A stretch of DNA of 64,000 nucleotides from Luteitalea pratensis (GTDB lineage Bacteria > Acidobacteriota > Vicinamibacteria > Vicinamibacterales > Vicinamibacteraceae). Location of the stretch: NCBI RefSeq assembly GCF_001618865.1, contig NZ_CP015136.1, positions 1,647,001 through 1,711,000 of the forward strand, written 5' to 3'. A model generated the notes under the pieces. That model did not search any database. It was not told where the DNA came from and was given only the letters and a program-made list of their open reading frames with translations. Made by a program: the position numbers and the translations under genes. Shown here piece after piece: positions 19,159 through 26,230 of the stretch (position 1 is its first letter; each line of letters opens with the position of its first letter).

Positions 19159-19214
19159 AGGAACACAGGAACACAGGAATACAGGAGCACAGGAGCGCAG
19201 GGGCGCAGGAGCGC
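19159..19214. repeat. Octanucleotide array, unit AGGAACAC and variants
   Basis: About seven 8-base units drifting from AGGAACAC to AGGAGCGC. This is the only clear array in the window with a period of 8. It separates the convergent MFS and HupE-N-like genes. Confidence 0.75.
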
Positions 19215-19243
19215 AAGAGGTGCCGCTCCCGGCGCGGGGCGCT

Positions 19244-19903
19244 TTACCGCATGCGGGCGCGAGTCATACGGACCAGCAGGACGGCAGCCACGAGCCCGGC
19301 CATCACCACGCTGCTGGTCCTCGGGCTGGAGGCGCCCTCCACCGAGTAGTCCAGCGACAATCGACTTTGATCGGGACTGTGCCGCTGTCTCTCGATCACG
19401 ATGCCGGCCGTGTCTGGCATCAGCGCGTTTGCCACGTACACGCTCTCGCGGGGCGCGTGGCCGTTCGTGAACGACAGGTGATGCATGCCGGGAACGACGA
19501 TGTCGCGGTCCGCACGAGCCTGCAGCCGGATGGTGCCTTCGCCGTGGCGCAGCGCCGCGAGCGTCGGGAAGGCCGAGGCGTCGAGGCGCAGCGGCACCAT
19601 CGTGTCGTCCACGACGACTTCGAGGCTGGCAACCACCGCCCTGGCGTAGGTGAGTTCCTCGGCGCGCGAGAGCACGCCGTCGGCGTCGCGGTCGATCGTC
19701 GTGATGATCGATGCCGCGACGGCCGCACCTGGAGTCAACTCGATCGCGGCCAGCACGCCCTCGGGACGAACGTCCAGCCGGGTGGCCTGCAGGTACTCGT
19801 CGAGCCTGTGCGCCGAGACCGCGGAGCCAAACGCGATCGCGGTGGCCACGACGAGACCGGCCGCCGCGACGCTACGGGCGCGTGTACGCGGATCCGTAGT
19901 CAT
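19244..19903 (-). CDS. HupE/UreJ N-terminal-domain-like secreted or membrane protein
   Basis: 219 residues from the ATG at 19903, which lies inside the end of the DUF3500 gene (32-base overlap, probable translational coupling). A signal peptide is followed by AHRLDEYLQATRLDV and IELTPGAAVA, as in the extracytoplasmic domain preceding HupE/UreJ-type membrane domains. An EF-hand-like loop is present (DRDADGVLSRAEE, about residues 68-80). A single C-terminal helix ends in positive residues (VMAGLVAAVLLVRMTRARMR). The multi-helix HupE part is absent. A membrane-anchored, possibly Ca2+-binding partner of the DUF3500 protein is one reading. Confidence 0.65.
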   Translation of the reverse strand: MTTDPRTRARSVAAAGLVVATAIAFGSAVSAHRLDEYLQATRLDVRPEGVLAAIELTPGAAVAASIITTIDRDADGVLSRAEELTYARAVVASLEVVVDDTMVPLRLDASAFPTLAALRHGEGTIRLQARADRDIVVPGMHHLSFTNGHAPRESVYVANALMPDTAGIVIERQRHSPDQSRLSLDYSVEGASSPRTSSVVMAGLVAAVLLVRMTRARMR

Positions 19904-21019
19904 TGGTCGGGTCCCGGTAGATGGTGTGGATGTGGTCGACGTCGCGCTGCGGCGCGTATTCGATGACCAGCGTCGGCCCCTGGATTCGGAAATAGGCGGC
20001 ACTGTCCGGCGTTGTCGGCCCGCTCCATGCGAAGTACGTCTGCGCCAGCTTGCCCCTGATCTCCTCGATCCGTGGAGCCGCATACGCGTCGTTGGCGATA
20101 CCCGCCCACTCGCGCGCGATGTCGATCACCATCGACTGCTGGGTGGCCGACAGTGCAGTGGCGCGGATGCCCTCCGGCTGGATCGTGCGTCCATCCTGCC
20201 CGGGGCCAAGTACGAGATCGGGCACCGCGTACCCGACGATCGCCGGCGTTTTCTGGGTCTCGTCGAGGCTCGCGATCAGCGCAAACGCGCGATCGTTCTC
20301 CTGACCGAGCGGACGGATCGTGCGCCCCTCGAACGCGAAGCTCGCAGGCTGGGTGCCCGTGAGGCTCGGGGCGAGCGTCGCGCGCGCCCCGGCAAACGTC
20401 AGGTTGAGCGCGAGATGGTGCCCGCCGAACTGCAGCATCCACGGCATCGTCGTCGACGGCTGGCCGACGAATGCGATGGAGTACTCGTCGGAACCGAATG
20501 CCACCGGACCGCCAGGCCGACCACCGCCCGGACCACCAGGACCACCAGCTGGCGGGGAAGCACCTCCGGCGGGCGGGCCCCCGGGCCCTCGTCCGCCACC
20601 GCCAGGCCCACCGGGGCCGTTCCTGCCGACACCGTCACGAAATGCATCGTCGGCACGCAGGATCTCGGTGACCTTGCGGTAACCGGAGGCGCTGAATGCC
20701 GTTTCGAGCAGCGTCATCGCCGCCGTCCGTTGCGCCGGCGTGAGGTCGCCGAGCCGCACGCCCTCCCGTTTGAAGATGCGGACGGGAAGTTCGACCAGTG
20801 CGTCTTCTGCCCACTGTCGAACGGGAACTGGACCTTGCCGCGACCCGCCTGGTCGAGCGTGCTCACGAACTGCTGTGCCGCAGCGACGATGCGTGTGGTC
20901 GCCGCAGCGGGCGCGCTCGCCGATGGCGTCACCGCGGCAGGCTGCGTGGGCACCCGAGCGCCAGCGGACACGAAGACACCAAGCAGCGCAGCCGATCCCA
21001 ACCCGAGCACGAGTCGCAT
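19872..21019 (-). pseudogene. DUF3500 protein gene with a one-base frameshift
   Basis: From the ATG at 21019 a signal peptide (MRLVLGLGSAALLGVFVSAG) and family sequence run to THWSNFP. Beyond that the matching continuation VRIFKREGVRLGDLTPAQR is in another frame. One base appears to be missing near 20781-20786 (a run of G on the + strand). The second part continues to TAG at 19872 with family motifs MLQFGGHHLALNLTF and DIAREWAGIANDAYA. A Gly/Pro-rich stretch of about 40 residues (20500-20640) interrupts the domain. Either a true frameshift mutation or an assembly error. If corrected, the protein is about 380 residues, secreted, function unknown. Confidence 0.75.
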
Positions 21020-21155
21020 GTCGACGACCCTCCTGCTGGCACTGTACGTTCGTGCGCGGCAGCGCGTCGACTCGCCGGTCGTCAGCACAAAGATTTCACA
21101 TGTGGCCACGTCGGCACTGGTGTGGAAGCGAGACGCGCGCGATGATGATCGGCGC

Positions 21156-22328
21156 ATGCCTTCGACGACCCGTCGCTCGACGGCGACCCGTGCCAGGCCC
21201 GACACGCTCAGCACCACGCTCGTGCCCACGGCGACGGTCGTGTCGCGCTCACCCAAGGTGCCGGGGCGGTCGACGCTGGAGCGCCTGGTGGAGTACGAGA
21301 TCGGCCAGGTGATCGGCCGCGGCGGATTCGGCGTCGCCCACCGTGCCGTGCGCCGCGTCATCAGCACCGGCGACACTTCGTCCTGTTGCGTCAAGTTCAT
21401 CGAGGCCTCGGCGATCAGCACCTGGCATCGCGAGGCCTATTTCGGTGAGCTGCTCAGGGGCGTGCCGCACGTCGTGCAGGTGCTCGACACGTTCGTCCAT
21501 GTCGGCGGCCGGCGGCCTCGGCACGTCCTGGTGACGGAACTCGCCGAGCACGGCAGCCTGACCACGTTTCTGCCGAAGCATGGCGCCTTCCCGGAAAGGA
21601 AGGCGAAGGCGCAGGTGCTCGGCATCGCCCGTGCCACGGACCTCCTGCACCGGATGCACGCCGTGCATCGCGATCTGACGCCGAACAACATCTTCGTGAT
21701 GAGCGACCTGACGCTGAAGCTCGCCGACTTCGGCATCGCGAAACACATCGCCTACGGACGCGGCGTCCAGAACGACGCGCAGAACCCGGCGTTCGTCCAC
21801 CACCTGATGCGGGTGGGCGGGCTCCGGCTCTGGAAGCGCCAGCAGGACGTCTACCAGTTGGGGCAACTGCTGGCGATGCTCCTCTCCGGCAATCCGAAGC
21901 GGCACGCCTCACGCGACGTCGCCGCCCTGCGCTGCTCCGATCACATGAAGGGGATCATCCAGCGCAGCATCGGCCCCGAGACCGGCCGCTATCCGACGGC
22001 CGCGGAGTTCGTCACGGCTCTGCAGTCCAAGCCGCAGGCGCTCCGTCATCAGCGCCTCGCCGCCCTCCGCGACGCCGTCGTGGTGTTCACCGGGGCGCTG
22101 TCGATGACGCGCGCGAGGGCCGCGTTACTCGCCCGTCGCGCCGGGGCGACCGTCGCGTCGAGCGTGACCCCGGCGACGACGGTCCTCGTGTTCGGTAAGC
22201 CGTCCAAGGATTACGGCGCTGGCAGCAAGGGACGCAAGTTGCTGGAGTACGACCGCTTGTGCGCAGAAGGCTACAAGATCCGGCTCATCAACGAAGCGAC
22301 GTTCGTGCGCGCCGCGAAGGCAAAATGA
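21156..22328 (+). CDS. Serine/threonine protein kinase with C-terminal BRCT domain
   Basis: 390 residues from the ATG at 21156; the open frame runs further upstream but only as antisense of DUF3500. Kinase domain about 45-300: glycine loop IGRGGFGVAHRA, ATP-anchoring Lys in CCVKFIEAS, catalytic loop HRDLTPNN (Thr replaces the usual Lys after Leu), and the metal-binding DFGIAKH. Residues about 307-388 form a BRCT domain (AVVVFTGALSMTRARAALL, RRAGATVASSVTPATTVLVFG), the type found in NAD-dependent DNA ligase and PARP. It has no transmembrane segment, so it is cytoplasmic. The pairing of a kinase with BRCT suggests a role at DNA or in phosphopeptide recognition; this is inferred. Divergent from the DUF3500 gene. 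Confidence 0.85.
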   Translation: MPSTTRRSTATRARPDTLSTTLVPTATVVSRSPKVPGRSTLERLVEYEIGQVIGRGGFGVAHRAVRRVISTGDTSSCCVKFIEASAISTWHREAYFGELLRGVPHVVQVLDTFVHVGGRRPRHVLVTELAEHGSLTTFLPKHGAFPERKAKAQVLGIARATDLLHRMHAVHRDLTPNNIFVMSDLTLKLADFGIAKHIAYGRGVQNDAQNPAFVHHLMRVGGLRLWKRQQDVYQLGQLLAMLLSGNPKRHASRDVAALRCSDHMKGIIQRSIGPETGRYPTAAEFVTALQSKPQALRHQRLAALRDAVVVFTGALSMTRARAALLARRAGATVASSVTPATTVLVFGKPSKDYGAGSKGRKLLEYDRLCAEGYKIRLINEATFVRAAKAK

Positions 22329-22349
22329 CGGAAGCGATGTGGCCCGTGA

Positions 22350-22790
22350 TCACCGGGCGGCCAGACCGTTGGCGCCTGTCGGTGTCGTCGCGCCGGTCGG
22401 GATCGGGCGAATGGCGCCATCACCTTGCACCTCGAACGCACCGATCGTGTGGCTGCCGTTGTTGAGGGTATAGAGGAATCGGCCGTTGCCCGTGATCGCG
22501 ATGTCGCCTGGGCCCGCGCCGGTCTCGCCGGCGCGCCCGTTGGCCTGCACCAGGGTGATCTCCGCGTCGAAACCGATGGCGTACGCCGAGATGGACGCGC
22601 TGCCAGCAATTGTCGTGTAGGCGAAGCGTCCGTTGGGCATCACGACCACCCAGCAGGCCGCCGTCTGCGTGGTCGGCACCGAGGCGCCGACGGTAGTCAG
22701 CGCGCCGTCGGCGCCGGCGATGTACGACGACATGGCGCTCGACAGTGGGGCTCCGCCGAACGCCTCGATGCCGCGCTCGGCGCCCAGCTG
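22350..22790 (-). pseudogene. C-terminal fragment of a lactonase-like beta-propeller protein
   Basis: Residues from EAFGGAPLSSAMSSY through ACWVVVMPNGRFAYT to ITGNGRFLYTLNNGSHTIGAF match the last blades of 6-phosphogluconolactonase/3-carboxymuconate-cyclase-like propellers. There is no signal peptide, start or earlier blade. Upstream the frame runs into repetitive DNA (22806-22881). A decayed remnant is the best reading. Confidence 0.65.
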
Positions 22791-22805
22791 ACCGTCGACC
22801 TGACT

Positions 22806-22881
22806 TGTCCACCGTGGCCTTGGCGAAGGTGGAAGGTCGACGGCTACGCCCCGATGGTGTAGGCGTCGAGCTTGCTCGACG
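22806..22881. repeat. Composite of dispersed palindromic elements
   Basis: Contains a CTTGGCGAAGG segment, a half copy of family A (GGTCGACGGCTACG) and a full family B copy at 22859-22881 (GTAGGCGTCGAG, core GCTTGC, CTCGACG). The inverse of the family B copy is at 45146-45168. It borders the truncated end of the propeller fragment. Confidence 0.65.
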
Positions 22882-22917
22882 CTCGCCGCGACGATGGTGT
22901 GGAACTCTCGGATCGCG

Positions 22918-23568
22918 TCAGGAAGGGCGGGGCAGCCAGCGCAGGAACCTGCGTCCAAGGGCGATGCCCGCGACGGTCAACATCGTCACCGGCCCGAAAT
23001 GCCACAGCAGCAGGTGCGCCGCGTCGTTGTTGGAGCAAATCAGTTGCGTACCGAGGGCTCCGAGCGCCGCCGCCGTAAGCGTGGCGAGCAGCCCGGTCCA
23101 TGCGGGGCGCAGTGGGGCAGCGCGACGCACGAGTGACCACAGCAGGACGCCCGGCACGATCCCGAGCAGCGTGATGTCGACACCGCATTGAGGCGCTGGC
23201 GCTGGCCACCACACCCGCGAGTCCTCGGGCTGCGCGACGATGGCCGCGAAGAGCCACGCAGCCCACGCGGTGATCGCGACGAGCGGCAACCAGCGCGTCG
23301 CCGGCGTCGGTTCCGCACCGGGCACACTGACGACCAGGGCAGCGGTGGCGGCCAGGAGTGCCGTGCCGATCAGCAAGCCGGCCTGTCCCAGGAACGACGC
23401 GGTCCACATCGTCTCCGCGAGGTCGTGCCGCAAGTGCACCCACGCGACTCCAGCGGCGAGGCACAGCGCCGCGGCCAGGGCCCATCGCACGAGGCGCACG
23501 GCAGGGCGCGCCAGTGGACGCACCGGTGTGGCATCCCGGACCAGCCTGTCGATCAGCTCATGCTCCAT
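22918..23568 (-). CDS. NrsF-type membrane anti-sigma factor (DUF1109)
   Basis: 216 residues from the ATG at 23568, overlapping the sigma factor stop by 11 bases. A short cytoplasmic N-terminus (EHELIDRLVRDATPVRPL) with the family pattern is followed by six predicted helices. As in Caulobacter NrsF, an inner-membrane protein is expected to sequester the co-encoded ECF sigma factor until a stress signal arrives. Cysteines, important for NrsF sensing, are present (QCGVD about 130, LICSNND about 180). Confidence 0.85.
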   Translation of the reverse strand: MEHELIDRLVRDATPVRPLARPAVRLVRWALAAALCLAAGVAWVHLRHDLAETMWTASFLGQAGLLIGTALLAATAALVVSVPGAEPTPATRWLPLVAITAWAAWLFAAIVAQPEDSRVWWPAPAPQCGVDITLLGIVPGVLLWSLVRRAAPLRPAWTGLLATLTAAALGALGTQLICSNNDAAHLLLWHFGPVTMLTVAGIALGRRFLRWLPRPS

Positions 23569-24127
23569 GCCACCACCCACCCAGTCGCTCGCGCAACACG
23601 CGATACGCGCGGTGTGCCGTCACCTTGACGTTGGACTCGCTCATCCCGAGGCGGCCAGCGACCTCGCGCACGGGACGCTCCTCCAGTTTCAGCAGACGCA
23701 CCACGTCGCGCTGACGCGGCGGCAACGCATCGACTTCGTCGAGCACGCGGGCTCGGACCTCCGCCTGCCTCGTGTCATCGTCTGGCCCCCGCTGGTCCGG
23801 CGCAGTCGCGATCGCGGTGTCGTCACTGGTCTCGCGCTTGAGCACGCGCGACGCCTTCCGCGCGGCGTCCACCAGGCGGTGCTGCATCAACGCATAGCAC
23901 CACGGCGCGAACGGGCGCGACGGGTTCCACGTGTGCCTGGCCTGGTGCAGGGCCCACAGGATGTCCTGCACCGCGTCGTCAGTCCAGGGGGCGCGACTCG
24001 ACCGCTGCTCGACGTAGCGACGCACCACGGGCACGAGGGCGGTCAACAGCGCGTGGTACGCCTGTTGATCGCCCGCCTGGGCCTGTTGCATGAGGCCGCG
24101 GAACTCGGCTTCCTGGGACGCAGTCAC
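23558..24127 (-). CDS. ECF RNA polymerase sigma factor (SigF-like)
   Basis: 189 residues from a GTG at 24127; the track-length frame to 24211 would include the promoter. Region 2: LVPVVRRYVEQRSS, DDAVQDILWALHQARHTWNPSRPFAPWCYALMQHRLVD, including the FAPWLY-like motif of the SigF/ECF16 group. Region 4: LDEVDALPPRQRDVVRLL, then REVAGRLGMSESNVKVTAHRAYRVLRERL. Encoded with its NrsF anti-sigma gene. The SigF-like promoter directly upstream implies autoregulation. Confidence 0.9.
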   Translation of the reverse strand: MTASQEAEFRGLMQQAQAGDQQAYHALLTALVPVVRRYVEQRSSRAPWTDDAVQDILWALHQARHTWNPSRPFAPWCYALMQHRLVDAARKASRVLKRETSDDTAIATAPDQRGPDDDTRQAEVRARVLDEVDALPPRQRDVVRLLKLEERPVREVAGRLGMSESNVKVTAHRAYRVLRERLGGWWHGA

Positions 24128-24153
24128 GCGCGCACGACGGTCCTGCCGTGATG

Positions 24154-24181
24154 TATTCGCTGGCCGGCAGATCCTGGTTAC
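24154..24181 (-). promoter_or_regulatory. SigF-type promoter of the sigma/anti-sigma operon
   Basis: On the minus strand GTAACC (24181-24176) and CGAATA (24159-24154) are separated by 16 bases, matching the GTAACC-N16-CGAA pattern known for SigF/ECF16 sigma factors. The transcript would start near 24147, about 20 bases before the GTG. Confidence 0.65.
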
Positions 24182-24242
24182 ATCCCTCGCGGGCCACGCT
24201 CGGCGCGGCACACGACTCGGTCACCCCATTATCAACGCGCCA

Positions 24243-24268
24243 GGCCGGGCTCGGAGAGCCGGCCCTAC
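24243..24268. repeat. Family C hairpin element
   Basis: GGCCGGGCTCGGAGAGCCGG followed by CCCTAC. Other intergenic copies: 33539-33565, 59959-59986 and the long form at 61077-61135. Copies inside genes: 38857-38881, 41391-41406, 58771-58797 and the long form 46230-46293. Confidence 0.8.
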
Positions 24269-24333
24269 CCTTATCTCACGAAGGGCCTGACTGCGACGAA
24301 GCGGCTTCGGGCAAGTTGCCGAGTGCTGTCCGC

Positions 24334-26019
24334 TCAGTGACCGTACGGCGGCGCTCCGCCATCGTTCACGCGTATGCGCACGCTTTCGCCTTCCTTGAGC
24401 GTCAGGGCCAGCCCCTGCACCAGTTCGGCGCCGAGCCTCGCGGCGGGCGGGCCATCGCCGACCCTCACCTCGTAGCGGCGATCGTGCTCCACGGTGAACC
24501 ACTCCGGCCACTCGTTGAGCCGCGGATAGTTGATCGGCAGGTGCAGGTGGTCGCGGTGGCGCGGGTAGTCGAAGTGGACCCGGCCGGCCCAGGCCCGATC
24601 GGCGGTGACGCTGAGCAGCACCGAGCTGCCGTCACGCTCGGCGCCGAGGTGTACCTGGGGGTTCCATGGCTCGAGGCGGGCACCCTGCGCCTTCCACATC
24701 ACGTACATGAGCGCGGTGCGGATGGTGTTGCCATCGCCGTACCAGTCCTCGACGATGCCGTCGGGGCGGACGACGTCGAGCATCTTGGCGGTGGCGATGT
24801 CGATCTGCTCCGGCAGTCCAGGCGTCGGGATGCGGTTGAGCAGCACCAGCGCCGACTCGATGGCATCCGAGTAGGAGTCGGCACTCCACCAGGCAACCGG
24901 CGGCGTCTCGTCGAACAGGTACGTGGGCGTACGGGTCACCGTGCCGAGGGCACGCTCGACAGCCTCCCGGAAGCGCGGCTCGCCGGTGGCCATGTACGCG
25001 GTGTACACCCCGTTGAACATGTAGCCCCAGCAGTGCGCATGCCGATTGGCGATCGGCTTGCCGGTGACGATGTCGATGTCGTGGTGCCAGACGCCGTCGG
25101 CAGTGCGGCCAACGGCGAGGAGCCTGTCGATCATGCGGATGAACGCCGGACGGTATTGCGCCGCCTTGTCGGGCCTGGCGTGCATGGCCAGCACGAAGGC
25201 TTCCGACAGTCCGCCGACGATCTCGTTGCCATGGTCCGACAGCACGAAGCGCGTGTTCAGGGGTTTCTGCGTCTTCACGTCCCACCGATCGGCCGGGAGG
25301 TCGTGGGTGGTGGGCAGCATGTCGAGGAAGTAGAAATCCGCGATCGCCAGCACCTGGTCGAGATATGCCTTCTCACCGGTCTTGAAGTAGAGCCGGCTCA
25401 GCACCTGCAACATGTTGCCATTGATCTCGGTGGTCTGGGCGGGCAGCCGACCGCGGCTGGTCTCGTAGGGCGCGTGGCGGATGATGTCGGCCGCGATGCC
25501 CTGCATGCGGTGGTACCAGGGCGTGTCACCGAACAGCTCGGTGAGCGGGATCAGGCCATCCTTCATGTACTCGCCGGAGCCGAAGATGATGGCATCCATG
25601 TCCGGCGTCGCACGGACGAAACCCTGCCCACCGCCCTTTACGTCGTCCGACAACCGGCCCACGCGGGTGGTCAGCAGCGTCTCCTGCCGCAGGATGTCGA
25701 GCATGGCGCCGTTGTAGACGTCCGGCTCGGTGAGCCGCGCCGCCATGACCATGAAGGGATAGAGATCAGCGGCAGTGTTGGCGACGACCCAGCTCGGGTC
25801 CGGTTCGCTGCCCTGGAACCGGCCGCGGTGGGGCAACAGCCCACTATTGGGGTCGCGCCGCGCCAGCCACCCGTGCATGATTCGGTTGCTCGTCACGAGC
25901 GCCCGCGTGGCCTGCCGGCCATTGCGGGCAGCCCGGGCCGCGGCGTCATCGTCGGGCGCGACGGCACCGGCCGCGCTCAGCAACGCACACCACCACACTA
26001 CCGATACGACGGGGCGCAT
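24334..26019 (-). CDS. Secreted (alpha/alpha) toroid-like hydrolase
   Basis: 561 residues with a signal peptide (residues 1-20). The long helical middle part, with motifs QTTEINGNMLQVLSRLYFKT, GEKAYLDQVLAIADFYF and SDAIESALVLLNRIP, has the look of six-hairpin (alpha/alpha)6 glycosidases such as glucuronyl or rhamnogalacturonyl hydrolases. The C-terminal about 100 residues are beta-rich (LSVTADRAWAGRVHFDYPRH). No family could be assigned with certainty. It is divergent from a TonB-dependent receptor across a gap containing an inverted repeat, which supports joint control and a role in glycan breakdown. Confidence 0.6.
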   Translation of the reverse strand: MRPVVSVVWWCALLSAAGAVAPDDDAAARAARNGRQATRALVTSNRIMHGWLARRDPNSGLLPHRGRFQGSEPDPSWVVANTAADLYPFMVMAARLTEPDVYNGAMLDILRQETLLTTRVGRLSDDVKGGGQGFVRATPDMDAIIFGSGEYMKDGLIPLTELFGDTPWYHRMQGIAADIIRHAPYETSRGRLPAQTTEINGNMLQVLSRLYFKTGEKAYLDQVLAIADFYFLDMLPTTHDLPADRWDVKTQKPLNTRFVLSDHGNEIVGGLSEAFVLAMHARPDKAAQYRPAFIRMIDRLLAVGRTADGVWHHDIDIVTGKPIANRHAHCWGYMFNGVYTAYMATGEPRFREAVERALGTVTRTPTYLFDETPPVAWWSADSYSDAIESALVLLNRIPTPGLPEQIDIATAKMLDVVRPDGIVEDWYGDGNTIRTALMYVMWKAQGARLEPWNPQVHLGAERDGSSVLLSVTADRAWAGRVHFDYPRHRDHLHLPINYPRLNEWPEWFTVEHDRRYEVRVGDGPPAARLGAELVQGLALTLKEGESVRIRVNDGGAPPYGH

Positions 26020-26033
26020 CAGTTCGCTCCAGT

Positions 26034-26080
26034 GGATTTGCTCGATGTGGAACAGTCGTTGTCATCCCATAAGCAAATCC
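26034..26080. promoter_or_regulatory. Inverted repeat in the divergent hydrolase/receptor promoter region
   Basis: GGATTTGCT at 26034-26042 and AGCAAATCC at 26072-26080 form a perfect 9-base inverted repeat with 29 bases between. TTGACT at 26085-26090 next to it may be a -35 box for the receptor gene, but no good -10 was found. A regulator-binding site is plausible. Confidence 0.4.
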
Positions 26081-26230
26081 GTTGTTGACTCTGCCGAAAT
26101 CCGCTTCATGCTAGCCGCATTCGGAGCAGTAGATGCCAGCGTGCCTCGTGCTCGGGCTGTTTCCATAAGCAGGCGCCCCCCGAAGCATTCCGCGTGCGTC
26201 CCTGGCCATGCTCACGACCTGGAGGCAACC

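Noticed and set aside
19650-21155. Long N-terminal extension of the kinase-BRCT frame
   Set aside because: It is antisense to the DUF3500 and HupE-N-like genes and has no motif; the kinase starts at 21156.
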